Of a DNA stretch of 64,000 bases, positions 18,094 through 26,900 are shown in pieces. This DNA comes from Citrobacter sp. Marseille-Q6884 (GTDB lineage Bacteria > Pseudomonadota > Gammaproteobacteria > Enterobacterales > Enterobacteriaceae): NCBI RefSeq assembly GCF_945906775.1, contig NZ_CAMDRE010000002.1, positions 1,364,001 through 1,428,000 on the forward strand, in the 5' to 3' direction. Every line of letters starts with the position of its first letter. Positions within the stretch are counted from its first letter, which is position 1. The notes below the pieces were generated by a model, which saw only the letters and a program-made list of their open reading frames with translations, made no database searches and was not told where the DNA came from. The position numbers and the translations under genes were made by a program.

Positions 18094-18359
18094 CACCAAG
18101 TCATGCAACAGGGCAGGAGTGACATGCGGTAAACGTATGAATTATTGGATAAGTATATCTAGGTGTCATTAAAATTGTATGTTGCGAGAGAACTCAGCTC
18201 ATTTTGATGTAATAGACCCATGGAGGTTATTTAACATAATATACATTATGCGCACTAACATAAGTGCAGGCCGAATCCACCGTTTTATAGTCATCCTTGT
18301 TCTGCTCACTGATAGCTCTATTTAAGTGTGTATGATTGAAATCTTTTCAGTCGTAGCTT
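18094..18359. other. AT-rich boundary region with a palindrome
   Basis: This AT-rich gap lies between the accessory module and the acetyltransferase that begins the conserved backbone. It contains a 16-base imperfect palindrome, CATAATATACATTATG, at 18235-18250. A 25-codon frame starting at 18248 has no ribosome-binding site. I see no terminator with a T-run. Confidence 0.5.
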
Positions 18360-18890
18360 TTAACAGGATGAACGCATAGCCCTGTACAACACATGTTGAG
18401 CAAGCCTGTGGTCCAACGGCAATGCAGGATGCATAAACTCTCCTGTTTTTTTCATTCCGAGTCGCTGCATTAAACGTTCTGAAGGTGTATTGAGTTTCGC
18501 GGTAAACGAAACCACTTCATCCAGAGCCAACTCTTCAAAAGCAAATTCCAGACATGTTTTTGCGGCCTCCATTGCCAGTCCCTGATGCCAATATGCTTTG
18601 CCAAGACGCCAGCCAATTTCGGTACAGGGTGAAAACTCAAATTTATCCGGTTGCGGGTGCAATCCAACACAGCCTACAAACTGTTGTGTCGTTTTTAGCT
18701 CGACCGCCCAAAATCCCCAACCACGTACTTCAATTCCTTCACTAAACCTTTCGACCAGATTATCACTCTCAGTCTTTGTGAGCGTCGCGGGGAAAAAACG
18801 CATTACCTCGGGATCTGCATTCAGTGCGGCAAATGGCTTTTTATCGCGTTCTTCCCACTGTCGTAAAATAAGCCTTGGTGTCTCCAGCAT
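18360..18890 (-). CDS. GNAT family N-acetyltransferase, RimJ/RimL type
   Basis: The predicted 176-residue protein starts MLETPRLILRQW, the usual opening of RimJ/RimL-like acetyltransferases that modify protein N-termini or small amines with acetyl-CoA. The central strands ending in GWRLGKAYWHQGLAMEA correspond to the acetyl-CoA-binding motif (R/Q-x-x-G-x-A). The ending SERLMQRLGMKKTGE is also typical. I chose the ATG at 18888-18890 because AAGGG sits about eight bases upstream. An ATG nine codons earlier at 18917 is possible. The gene is divergent from tam, with about 100 bases between their starts. The exact substrate cannot be read from sequence. Confidence 0.85.
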   Translation of the reverse strand: MLETPRLILRQWEERDKKPFAALNADPEVMRFFPATLTKTESDNLVERFSEGIEVRGWGFWAVELKTTQQFVGCVGLHPQPDKFEFSPCTEIGWRLGKAYWHQGLAMEAAKTCLEFAFEELALDEVVSFTAKLNTPSERLMQRLGMKKTGEFMHPALPLDHRLAQHVLYRAMRSSC

Positions 18891-18996
18891 ATTTCTGCCC
18901 TTATCATTCATTTTCATATAATCTTCTAAAAGAGATGTCTCATCGGCAAGGATTATGCAACCCTTCCCGCCTTTCCTCTCAACTGGAGATTCAAAC

Positions 18997-19755
18997 ATGG
19001 CCGACTGGAACCCTTCGCTCTATCTGCAGTATGCCAGCGAACGTTCAAGACCCGCGGCAGAATTACTCAGTCGAGTGGCGCTGGAAAATGTTCGCTCAAT
19101 CGCCGATCTTGGTTGTGGGCCGGGAAACAGCACATCATTACTGCATGCGCGTTGGCCATCAGCTCGGATTACTGGCGTCGATACTTCACCAGCCATGCTG
19201 AACGAGGCACGCAAAATACTACCTGATTGCCACTTTATGCAGGCAGATATCAGCACGTTTCAGGCGGAACAGCCTTTGGATCTGCTGTATGCAAACGCAT
19301 CGTTACAGTGGGTACCTGACCATTATGAACTGTTCCCACATCTGGTCTCTCAGCTCAATCGCAACGGGGTTCTTGCCGTACAAATGCCGGATAACTGGCT
19401 TGAACCAACCCACGTACTGATGCGCGAAGTGGCATACGAACACGGTTATCCCGATCGCGGCCGCGCCCCGCTTCCCGGCGTGCACGCCTACTTTGATATT
19501 TTGACCGACGCGGGCTGTGACGTGGATATCTGGCGTACGACCTACTACCACATTATGGACTCACATCAGTCGATTATCGATTGGGTAAGCTCCACGGGTT
19601 TACGTCCCTGGCTGCAGGATCTCAGCGAAAGTGAACAGCGCAATTATCTGGCGCGGTACCATGAACTATTGCAGGAGCAATATCCGCTTCAGGAAAACGG
19701 TAAAATTCTGCTGGCGTTCCCGAGAGTGTTTATCGTGGCCAGACGTGATTTTTGA
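18997..19755 (+). CDS. tam: Trans-aconitate 2-methyltransferase
   Basis: Tam transfers a methyl group from S-adenosylmethionine to trans-aconitate in the cytosol, removing this inhibitor of aconitase. The 252-residue protein starts MADWNPSLYLQY, as in E. coli Tam, 12 bases after a GGAG. SAM-binding motif I is visible as DLGCGPGNS near residues 36-44. The sequence PDNWLEPTHVLMRE and the remaining C-terminal half also match Tam. The frame is open for 14 more codons upstream, but that stretch has no support. It is a monocistronic backbone gene; in E. coli its left neighbour is the lsr operon, here replaced by the giant-protein module within the window. Confidence 0.96.
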   Translation: MADWNPSLYLQYASERSRPAAELLSRVALENVRSIADLGCGPGNSTSLLHARWPSARITGVDTSPAMLNEARKILPDCHFMQADISTFQAEQPLDLLYANASLQWVPDHYELFPHLVSQLNRNGVLAVQMPDNWLEPTHVLMREVAYEHGYPDRGRAPLPGVHAYFDILTDAGCDVDIWRTTYYHIMDSHQSIIDWVSSTGLRPWLQDLSESEQRNYLARYHELLQEQYPLQENGKILLAFPRVFIVARRDF

Positions 19756-19893
19756 ACAGATGACTGTTTTGCTGCGCTGGCCTCTCGTTTTCACTCATCT
19801 GCAATGCGCGCCTTCGCCTTTTTATCACGAGAATCTAGTGATAACGCCCGCCATCTGCTAGTGTCAGAAAACGTTTAACTGACGAGAATGGTC

Positions 19894-20271
19894 ATGTCTA
19901 AAGTTTACGTTGGCGGTTGTTTGTGTGGTTCGATACGTTTTAAAGCGACAAACCCTAACAATTCACATAGCTGTTCCTGCGAGATATGCAGAAAGCATAC
20001 GGGAGCCCCGACTGTCGTGTGGATTGAGTTTGCTGCCGAAAATGTAGAGTGGACGGGAACATCGGGTTTGCCAACAACCTGGCGTTCATCAGAAACGTCC
20101 AGCAGAGCTTTTTGCCCACGCTGTGGAAGTTCAGTTGGCGCCATTGATGATGATCCGGTCGTTGCACTGTTGGCCGGTGTTTTTGATGATCCGAATGATG
20201 ACGATCTGGCACCAGAGTTTCACTCTTTTTCAGATATGCAGCCGGCATGGTGGCCAAAAGAACATCACTGA
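19894..20271 (+). CDS. GFA/CENP-V domain zinc protein
   Basis: This 125-residue protein begins MSKVYVGGCLCGSIRFKA and carries the zinc-cysteine pattern of the glutathione-dependent formaldehyde-activating (GFA) family: CLCG near the N-terminus, CSCEICRKHTG at about residues 28-38 and CPRCGS near 72-77. Family members bind Zn2+ with these cysteines. Some bind glutathione, but most have no proven reaction. I start at ATG 19894, six bases after GAGA; the ATG at 19888 in the same frame is an alternative. It is convergent with the acetyltransferase gene to its right, the two stops being only a few bases apart. Confidence 0.85.
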   Translation: MSKVYVGGCLCGSIRFKATNPNNSHSCSCEICRKHTGAPTVVWIEFAAENVEWTGTSGLPTTWRSSETSSRAFCPRCGSSVGAIDDDPVVALLAGVFDDPNDDDLAPEFHSFSDMQPAWWPKEHH

Positions 20272-20275
20272 TACA

Positions 20276-20716
20276 CTACAGGAACATCCGATAGCGCACA
20301 AAATCATCCGCCAGGCAAAATTGGTCATACAACTTTCGCGCCGGATTATTGTCACGCGTCACCCAGTAGAGTGTTGACCACCCCTCGCGCTTCCCCTCCT
20401 CCTTCAGCGCATTGAGTAACGCTTTCCCTGCGCCGACACCACGTTGACTGGCATCAACATACAAGTCTTCCAGATAGCAAACGGGGGACGTTGACCAGGT
20501 GCCTGGGTGCAATATGCAGATTGCAAAACCGATTACGTTCTCGTCCATCACGGCTACCCGGCAAAAGACACCGGAATCTACCGTAAGCGCCCTTTTCCAG
20601 GTCGATGCCGTTACCGACTCATCAAGTTCACACTCATAAAAAGACAGGTAGCCATTCCATAAGGAACGCCACTTTGAGTAGTCGTCTTCGCGCAGTTCCC
20701 GAACCGTTAACGTCAT
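20276..20716 (-). CDS. GNAT family N-acetyltransferase
   Basis: The 146-residue protein opens MTLTVRELREDDYSKW and contains the acetyl-CoA-binding signature YVDASQRGVGAGKALL at roughly residues 89-104, followed by RDNNPARKLYDQF, the usual last helix of GNAT enzymes. This places it among small cytosolic acetyltransferases of the diamine or aminoglycoside-like type, but the substrate is not evident. It lies 13 bases downstream of yneE and has the same orientation, so the two may be co-transcribed. Confidence 0.87.
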   Translation of the reverse strand: MTLTVRELREDDYSKWRSLWNGYLSFYECELDESVTASTWKRALTVDSGVFCRVAVMDENVIGFAICILHPGTWSTSPVCYLEDLYVDASQRGVGAGKALLNALKEEGKREGWSTLYWVTRDNNPARKLYDQFCLADDFVRYRMFL

Positions 20717-20729
20717 AACCGCCCCTTTT

Positions 20730-21644
20730 TTACGTCAGTTGGTAATGCTTATCCGGTAAGTGTTTAGCAGGAACAATCGCTTCATCGTTCATCTGCAGTA
20801 AATCGATTTCAATCGCATTACAAATCGCATCCAACGGCAGATCATTATTCTCAGTGCCAAATGGATCTTCGAGCTCTTCGGCAAGCGTATCGAGAGAGAT
20901 AAAAGTATAAGAAATAAGCACTGAAATAAATGGCGTCATGTAATGCAAATCGACAACTAACGCGAATGGCAGCATGATACAAAACAAATACACCGTGCGA
21001 TGCAGGATTAACGTATAAGCAAAAGGAACCGGCGTATTGGCAATGCGTTCACATCCCGCAAGTACCGCAGACATATCATTTAACCTGTTGTTTAAACTGT
21101 GAAATAATATATCAGATAGGTGTCCGTTGCGCCGGCGAACGGCCAGCCATTCCCCCATGAGCAACAGAATACGGTTTGCCGGTGACTGAGAGGCAAAAAC
21201 GGTTTGTAGATCAGCCTCGCTTAAATATTTAGCCAGCGGTTCTGCCTGAGGTTGCCGACGTAACGTCATACGTAAACAGTGCGCAAACGCGATTTGCAGG
21301 CGAACAAACTGCCCAAGTTCCGGATCATCGGGTAAGGTCGTTTTGACCTCTCGCAGCAGTGAGCGGGAAGCAATCATCAATTGCCCCCACAGATGTCGGG
21401 CCTCAACATAACGTGAATAACAGGCATTGTTGCGAAAGCCCAAAAATATTGCGATGGCCACACCCAGAATGCTGAATGGCGCGAGGGTAAATTTGATACC
21501 CAGCATCGTATACCAGGGCAACATAATGATGACGGCAATCGACAGCAAAAAATTCAGGAACAGGCGCGAAAAGATTTTAGATAAAACGGAGCCGTGCCAG
21601 ACGAATATCAGGCGTAGCCAGTGTTGTTGAGGACGAACGATCAT
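20730..21644 (-). CDS. yneE: Bestrophin-like inner-membrane protein YneE
   Basis: The 304-residue protein starts MIVRPQQHWLRLIFVWHG, matching E. coli YneE, and belongs to the bestrophin/RFP-TM family of anion-channel-like membrane proteins. Hydrophobic segments lie at about residues 28-70 and again at 210-265. The conserved block DPFGTENNDLPLDAICNAIE near the C-terminus is the bestrophin acidic cluster. I begin at the ATG at 21642-21644; an in-frame ATG 11 codons upstream is not conserved. The substrate ion of the E. coli protein has not been firmly established. Confidence 0.93.
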   Translation of the reverse strand: MIVRPQQHWLRLIFVWHGSVLSKIFSRLFLNFLLSIAVIIMLPWYTMLGIKFTLAPFSILGVAIAIFLGFRNNACYSRYVEARHLWGQLMIASRSLLREVKTTLPDDPELGQFVRLQIAFAHCLRMTLRRQPQAEPLAKYLSEADLQTVFASQSPANRILLLMGEWLAVRRRNGHLSDILFHSLNNRLNDMSAVLAGCERIANTPVPFAYTLILHRTVYLFCIMLPFALVVDLHYMTPFISVLISYTFISLDTLAEELEDPFGTENNDLPLDAICNAIEIDLLQMNDEAIVPAKHLPDKHYQLT

Positions 21645-21822
21645 GATTATCTTCGAAGAATGTGAGAGCCGGGACATTAAACGTGATCGCGATCAATGTT
21701 GCAAGCGTGCAACACTAAATCCCACGTTTCTTAACTGCCAGACCTTGTTCGCACGGGAGTTTCAGATTGCGTTCTTTGCAGTAAAACTAAATGTATGTTG
21801 TAACTAAATGAGGGGTATTAAA

Positions 21823-21842
21823 AACCCGGCCTGAGCCGGGTT
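21823..21842 (-). terminator. Rho-independent terminator of uxaB
   Basis: An 8-base perfect stem, AACCCGGC/GCCGGGTT, with a 4-base loop is followed on the minus strand by TTTTTAATA. It lies just beyond the uxaB stop codon. Confidence 0.9.
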
Positions 21843-21849
21843 CAACCTG

Positions 21850-23301
21850 TTAGCACAGTGGCTTAACGGCTTCGCGCATACCTTTAGCCAGGATTGCATC
21901 CAGATCGGCAGACACCTGCGCAACCAGGCCTGGAACCTGAGTCAGGTCTTGTTCCCAGTGTTCTTCAACGGCCAGCACCGATTTCACCAAATCTGTCGTG
22001 CTAATCTGCTGGTCATTATGTTGGGTCCAAAGCTGCTGGAAACGCGTGATCCAGTGCGCATCATCCTGAACAGGATAAGACTCACCGTTGCGCTCTCCGC
22101 GGTAAAAAGCAATCAGCGCGGCCAGTGCAAAGGTCAGACGCGCCGGCAATTGACCACTGCTCTGCTGCCCTGCCAGCAACTGCGGCAAAATACGGGTGCG
22201 GAACTTGGTCATACCATTAAGCGCGATCGACAACAACTGATGCTTGATGTACGGGTTGCAGAATCGACCGGTTACGGCGCTGGCAAACGAGGCTAACTCA
22301 TCGCGGGGTAAGTCCAGTACCGGAATGATCTCTTCATAAATCGCTTTTTCGACAAAGGCACAAATTTCAGCATCATTCATCGCCTCGCCTACCGTGTCCA
22401 GCCCTGCCTGGTAAGCAACAGGAACCAACGCGGTGTGCGCACCGTTCAGGATGGCAACTTTACGCTCTTTATACGGCTTAATGTCATCGACAATCAGGAC
22501 ATTCAGCGGGTATTTATCCAGACGCAGTTCTGTCGCTAACGATTTAGGTCCCTGAATGACAAACAAATAGAAATGTTCTGCAGTATCCAGGAACGCGTCG
22601 TGATAGCCCAGTTCGGCTTCCAGTGTTGCCACTTCATCACGCGGATAGCCTGTAACAATGCGGTCCACCAGCGTCGAGCAAAATGCGTTGGCCTGATCGA
22701 GCCATTGTACGAATGCTTCCGGCAGCGCCCATTCCTGAGCATAGCGCAACACCAGCTCGCGCAGAGCATCACCGTTGTAATCAATCAGCTCGCAAGGAAT
22801 GATTATCCAGCCTTTATCGGACGCACCGTCAAAATGGGTGTAACGTTCGAAAAGCAGTCGGGTCAGTTTCGCCGGGTAACTTACTGCTGGCGCATCGTCG
22901 AACTTATCGCCGGCGTGATAGCTGATACCCGCTTCCGTCGTATTAGAAAAAACAAAACGCATTTCAGGATTGTGCGCCAGTTTCAGGAACTCATCGTATT
23001 CGCTATAGACGCTGATTTCGCGGTTAACCGAGCGAATTAAACGTGCTTCGCTGACGGCCTCACCCTTTTCATTCAAACCACGAATGATGGTGGTATAGAG
23101 ACCATCCTGCGTGCTCAGTGATGGCGGGAATGTACTTTCGATAGGACGGACAATGACCACACCAGAATTCAGATCGGTATGTTCATTTAGCAGATCAACT
23201 TGCCAGTCAACAAAGGCGCGCAGGAAGTTTCCTTCACCAAACTGAATGATGCGTTCAGGATAGTGAGCACCGGGAAAATCGCGACGATTTAGTGTTTGCA
23301 C
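21850..23301 (-). CDS. uxaB: Tagaturonate reductase (altronate oxidoreductase)
   Basis: UxaB reduces D-tagaturonate to D-altronate with NADH in the galacturonate branch of hexuronate degradation, in the cytosol. The 483-residue protein begins MQTLNRRDFPGAHYPERIIQFGEGNFLRAF, the opening of the mannitol-dehydrogenase/UxaB group. It contains the family block KVAILNGAHTALVP near residue 283, where the lysine and asparagine belong to the active site. Length equals the E. coli enzyme. The gene is monocistronic with its own terminator. A TTGGTCCAA-type operator upstream suggests control by ExuR. Confidence 0.97.
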   Translation of the reverse strand: MQTLNRRDFPGAHYPERIIQFGEGNFLRAFVDWQVDLLNEHTDLNSGVVIVRPIESTFPPSLSTQDGLYTTIIRGLNEKGEAVSEARLIRSVNREISVYSEYDEFLKLAHNPEMRFVFSNTTEAGISYHAGDKFDDAPAVSYPAKLTRLLFERYTHFDGASDKGWIIIPCELIDYNGDALRELVLRYAQEWALPEAFVQWLDQANAFCSTLVDRIVTGYPRDEVATLEAELGYHDAFLDTAEHFYLFVIQGPKSLATELRLDKYPLNVLIVDDIKPYKERKVAILNGAHTALVPVAYQAGLDTVGEAMNDAEICAFVEKAIYEEIIPVLDLPRDELASFASAVTGRFCNPYIKHQLLSIALNGMTKFRTRILPQLLAGQQSSGQLPARLTFALAALIAFYRGERNGESYPVQDDAHWITRFQQLWTQHNDQQISTTDLVKSVLAVEEHWEQDLTQVPGLVAQVSADLDAILAKGMREAVKPLC

Positions 23302-23337
23302 AATGGGTTCCCTTTTTGATTAGTCATACAACCTGAT

Positions 23338-23353
23338 TGAATTGGTCCAATAG
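23338..23353. promoter_or_regulatory. Candidate ExuR operator upstream of uxaB
   Basis: The sequence AATTGGTCCAATA at 23340-23352 is a near-palindrome of the TTGGTnnACCAA type used by the FadR-like regulators ExuR and UxuR. It lies about 40 bases upstream of the uxaB start. Assignment rests on resemblance and on the known ExuR control of uxaB in E. coli. Confidence 0.5.
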
Positions 23354-23407
23354 GTTAGCAAACTTTAATACAATGAAACCCTGTTTTGATCAATCCCCCG
23401 TGACAAT

Positions 23408-23935
23408 TTAGAGTGTTTTGTAGAAAAGTGTCGTGCCGGTAAGGGTTCCATCCGGCATTTGTGCATAGCCGGGTATCACTCCCACCTTCTGCCATCCGCA
23501 ATTGTGGTAGAACAACTCAGCCCCGCTACCCGTCGCCGTATCGAGCACCAGCAGCGTTTTGCGTTCCTGACGCGCACAATTTTCCAGGGCATCCATGAGT
23601 TCCCGGGCAACACCGCCTCGTCGCGCTGCAGGGAGCACCAATAATTTGGCCACGTCAGCACGATGAGGCTGGTTCTCAGGTTGAGAGAGGATCAGCTGGA
23701 CGGTCCCGATAAGCGCTCCCTGCGAATTTTCAGCAGCAAGCACCCTTCGTTCCCCACGAGCAACGCTTTGCGCGACGCCCGTCCAAAAAGGCAGTGCTTT
23801 ATCTTGATTAAAGGGATAAACAAAACTCACAGATGCGCCGTCATTCACGCACTGTTCGAGGAGTTCGCTAAGCGAATCGATTCTCGACAGAATCTGTTCT
23901 GCACTCAGCACAACACAGGAAGTAGAGGTCGCCAT
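23408..23935 (-). CDS. GNAT family N-acetyltransferase
   Basis: The 175-residue protein contains a clear acetyl-CoA-binding stretch, KLLVLPAARRGGVARELMDALE at about residues 93-114, and the terminal GNAT element AELFYHNCGWQKVG. The first 60 residues look like a helical substrate-recognition part. It sits between uxaB and yneG, the position held in E. coli K-12 by the diguanylate cyclase gene yneF, which is absent here. The substrate is unknown. A short intergenic gap separates it from yneG in the same orientation. Confidence 0.87.
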   Translation of the reverse strand: MATSTSCVVLSAEQILSRIDSLSELLEQCVNDGASVSFVYPFNQDKALPFWTGVAQSVARGERRVLAAENSQGALIGTVQLILSQPENQPHRADVAKLLVLPAARRGGVARELMDALENCARQERKTLLVLDTATGSGAELFYHNCGWQKVGVIPGYAQMPDGTLTGTTLFYKTL

Positions 23936-24015
23936 TGATTCTCCTTAGATTGACCCTTCCATAGTGCGTTTAACATTTGCACTACACAAGATATCGCATC
24001 ATAGGATTATGTTAT

Positions 24016-24375
24016 CTATGGCTTGTTCATCTGGATCACCAGCCAGTGATAAATCACCGTGACAACGTAACGTTGCTGTTCTTCGCTCAACGGCTGCCCC
24101 TGAGGGATAGCATGCCATTTTGCCAGACAACCACGACAACACGTCGCCGTCGCATGTTGAGCGATGAAGACCGGATGACCGCGCATAGGCGTCTGCTTGC
24201 CGTCATTAGTCGGAAATGCAGGTGCCAGACGTTTAGCAATAAAATCCGCCGCATGTTGTTCAATCACCTGCGCGCCTTTATCTCTGCAATACTGTCTTTC
24301 TTTTTCTCCGAGGCGAAACCGCGAGCGAAAGGTCGATTTTGCCAGTCGGGAAAAAAGCGGATCGAGCGAGTTCAT
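24016..24375 (-). CDS. yneG: DUF4186 protein YneG
   Basis: The 119-residue product begins MNSLDPLFSRLAKSTFRSRFRL and matches E. coli YneG, of unknown function. The centre contains AADFIAKRL followed by GHPVFIAQHATATCCRGCLAKWHAIP, a His/Cys-rich segment (H at about 77, CC-x-x-C at 83-87) that could bind a metal, although this has not been shown. Its ATG overlaps the TGA of glsB by one base, so it is translated from the sad-glsB-yneG transcript by coupling. Confidence 0.92.
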   Translation of the reverse strand: MNSLDPLFSRLAKSTFRSRFRLGEKERQYCRDKGAQVIEQHAADFIAKRLAPAFPTNDGKQTPMRGHPVFIAQHATATCCRGCLAKWHAIPQGQPLSEEQQRYVVTVIYHWLVIQMNKP

Positions 24376-25301
24376 CAGTAAACCGAGCGTCCCAGTTGTT
24401 GAGTTAACTGTTCCAGCACCGCAATACCCGCCAGCGAATTCCCCGCGGGATCCAGCTCCGGGCTCCAGACGGCAATGGCCATTTCATGGGGCACAATCGC
24501 CACAATGCCTCCACCCACGCCGGATTTCGCTGGTAGACCAACTCGCCACGCAAATTCCCCCGCATTCTGATACATGCCGCTGGTTGCCATCAGCGCATTA
24601 ATCTGTCGTGCCTGCATGGGGGTCACCACCGGTTCATTAAGATGAAAGGCATGTCCCTGATTCGCAAGAAAGACAAAGGTCCGCGCCAGTTCTACGCAAC
24701 TCATCTTTAGCGCGCAATAGTGGAAATAGTTTTGCAGAACAGTCGTTACATCATGGTGAAAATTACCGAAAGACTTCATCAGCCAGGCAATTGCCGCGTT
24801 ACGCGCTGAGTGTTCGAATTCAGAACGGGCAACCGTAGCATCGTAGCCAATATCCGGAACGCCGCTTAGCGCACGCACAATTTCAAGCATGCGTTGCCGA
24901 GGGGCGCTGAGGCGTCCTTGCAGCATATCGCAAACCACCAGTGCGCCAGCATTAATGAAGGGATTGCGCGGTATGCCCTGCTCCATTTCCAGCTGAACCA
25001 GCGAGTTAAACGGATGGCCTGACGGATCTTTGCCGACGCGCTGCCAGATCTCGTCTTCCTGATAATGGCGCATTGCCACCACCAGACTGAGCACCTTCGA
25101 GATTGACTGAATAGAAAAGCGCTCCTGGGCATCCCCCGCCTGATAGTGCTGACCATCGACGGTACAAATGGCAATACCCAGTTTTGAGCCCTCAACAGAG
25201 GCTAATGCGGGGATGTAATCAGCAACTTTACCTTGACCAATCAGCGGGCGAACCTGCTGCACAATAGTCTCTAAAATTGAATTGTCCATGGCCCTGGCCA
25301 C
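24375..25301 (-). CDS. glsB: Glutaminase 2
   Basis: GlsB hydrolyses L-glutamine to glutamate and ammonia in the cytosol. The 308-residue protein belongs to the serine-dependent glutaminase family. The SISK tetrad in ERFSIQSISKVLS, near residue 66, provides the catalytic Ser-x-x-Lys, and the block AKSGVGGGIVAIVP near residue 260 is also diagnostic. I use the GTG at 25301 because GGAG precedes it by six bases and the length then equals E. coli GlsB; ATG at 25289 is an alternative. It is downstream of sad, with two strong hairpins in between, and upstream of yneG. Confidence 0.96.
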   Translation of the reverse strand: MARAMDNSILETIVQQVRPLIGQGKVADYIPALASVEGSKLGIAICTVDGQHYQAGDAQERFSIQSISKVLSLVVAMRHYQEDEIWQRVGKDPSGHPFNSLVQLEMEQGIPRNPFINAGALVVCDMLQGRLSAPRQRMLEIVRALSGVPDIGYDATVARSEFEHSARNAAIAWLMKSFGNFHHDVTTVLQNYFHYCALKMSCVELARTFVFLANQGHAFHLNEPVVTPMQARQINALMATSGMYQNAGEFAWRVGLPAKSGVGGGIVAIVPHEMAIAVWSPELDPAGNSLAGIAVLEQLTQQLGRSVY

Positions 25302-25314
25302 AACATGCTCCTTG

Positions 25315-25374
25315 CTCGCAGGTCTGAAAGGCCTGCGAGTATAACAGAGCTGAATACAGCCCGCCTGTATTCAG
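25315..25374. repeat. Two tandem hairpins between sad and glsB
   Basis: Two perfect inverted repeats lie side by side. CTCGCAGG/CCTGCGAG spans 25315-25339, and CTGAATACAG/CTGTATTCAG spans 25350-25374 with a five-base loop. Neither is followed by a T-run on the minus strand, so they look like mRNA stabilising or processing structures, or REP-like elements, rather than terminators. Confidence 0.7.
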
Positions 25375-25407
25375 GGTCGGGATTTATGATGAAACGGTCA
25401 GGCAAAA

Positions 25408-26796
25408 TCAGACACGATCTTTCCAGACAGTCTGCACATTACAAAACTCATGCAGGCCAAAATGAGAAAGCTCACGACCGAAGCCGCTTTTCTTCACGCC
25501 CCCAAAGGCAACACGGGCATCACTGGCGCTGTAACCATTGATAAACACGCCGCCACATTCCAGACGCGCTGCCATTTTCTTCGCCAGCGCGTCGTCTGCG
25601 GTGAAAAGCGTTGCGGATAAGCCATAATCACTGTCATTTGCCAGCGCAAGCGCATGTTCAGCATCCTTCGCCACAGTAATCGCCGCAACCGGTCCGAACA
25701 ACTCCTGACGAAAAGCCGTCATCTCAGACGTCACATCCCCCAGAACCGTCACCGCGTAATAGTTTCCCTTACCGGCAATTTTCTCACCACCCAGTAACAG
25801 TCGCGCGCCTTGCGCCAGGGAAGCTTCAACCTGCAGATGCAGTTCATCACGCAGGTCAAATCGCGCCATAGGGCCGAGATCGTTCTCTTCATTCAGCGGA
25901 TCGCCCATCTTCAGCGCGCTGGCCGCGGCGACAAAGCGTTCCGTAAATTGCGCGGCAATCCCTTCTTCAACAATAAAGCGTTTAGCCGCGGCACAAACTT
26001 GTCCGGTGTTCTGATAACGTCCGGCGACAGCGGCCTTAACCGCCAGATCCAGATCGGCATCATTCAGTACGATAAACGGATCGGAACCGCCCAGCTCAAG
26101 CACGCATTTTTTGAGAGCCGCTCCCGCCTGAGCGCCAATCGCCGCCCCTGCACGCACGCTTCCCGTCACGGTGACGGCGGCAATACGTGAATCATTGATC
26201 ATCTGACTGACCCCGGCGTTATCGGCATTGACCCACCCGTAAACACCCGCCGGAATACCGGCATCAGCAAAGACCTGGGCAATGATCCCGGCGCATCCCG
26301 TCACGTTAGGCGCATGCTTTAACAGATAACCGTTTCCGGCGAGGAGAATCGGAATGGCGCCGCGCATAACCTGCCAGAGTGGGAAGTTCCACGGCATCAC
26401 GGCCAGAATGGTTCCCAACGGACGATATTCAATGACCGCCTGCTGATTCTCAACGAGCGTTGGCTCAGCATTCAGCATCGAGGGACCCTGCTCTGCATAC
26501 CAGTCACACAACGCGGCGGATTTCGCCACTTCAGCACGCGCCTGCCTGACAGGTTTACCCATTTCACGGGAGATCGACTGAGCCATCTCTTCAGCGCGCT
26601 GGCGAAGAGCCTGTCCAACATTACGTAGCATCTGTGCGCGGTACGCCACGGTTGTCTGCTTCCATTCGTTGAATCCACTGGCGGCGAGTTCAAGCGCAGT
26701 TGCAATCTCATCGGCGCGCGCCCACGGTATTGCCGTTAGCATTTCACCGGTGGTGGGATCGACGGAAATCGCATGTGTTGCTGCTGAAATGGTCAT
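25408..26796 (-). CDS. sad: Succinate semialdehyde dehydrogenase
   Basis: Sad (YneI) oxidises succinate semialdehyde to succinate with NAD+, completing 4-aminobutyrate and putrescine breakdown in the cytosol. The 462-residue protein has the aldehyde-dehydrogenase hallmarks: GTILAVMPWNFPLWQ near residue 130, the catalytic-glutamate motif LELGGSDPFIV near 241, and the active cysteine in NTGQVCAAAKR near 275. Length matches E. coli Sad. It is divergent from the LysR gene yneJ, which is presumably its regulator, and heads the sad-glsB-yneG unit. Confidence 0.96.
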   Translation of the reverse strand: MTISAATHAISVDPTTGEMLTAIPWARADEIATALELAASGFNEWKQTTVAYRAQMLRNVGQALRQRAEEMAQSISREMGKPVRQARAEVAKSAALCDWYAEQGPSMLNAEPTLVENQQAVIEYRPLGTILAVMPWNFPLWQVMRGAIPILLAGNGYLLKHAPNVTGCAGIIAQVFADAGIPAGVYGWVNADNAGVSQMINDSRIAAVTVTGSVRAGAAIGAQAGAALKKCVLELGGSDPFIVLNDADLDLAVKAAVAGRYQNTGQVCAAAKRFIVEEGIAAQFTERFVAAASALKMGDPLNEENDLGPMARFDLRDELHLQVEASLAQGARLLLGGEKIAGKGNYYAVTVLGDVTSEMTAFRQELFGPVAAITVAKDAEHALALANDSDYGLSATLFTADDALAKKMAARLECGGVFINGYSASDARVAFGGVKKSGFGRELSHFGLHEFCNVQTVWKDRV

Positions 26797-26900
26797 AGGT
26801 CTCTCTCTTTATTATGCGGGTGTGTTCATATCATGAGCGTATTTACTCTTTCTGAAAAATGAATAATATTAACCATACCATTCACGAATAGAGAAAAATA

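Noticed and set aside
18248..18325. 25-codon ORF with a hydrophobic core in the gap before the acetyltransferase gene
   Set aside because: It has no ribosome-binding site at a usable distance and no recognisable homologue; an open frame of this length is expected by chance.
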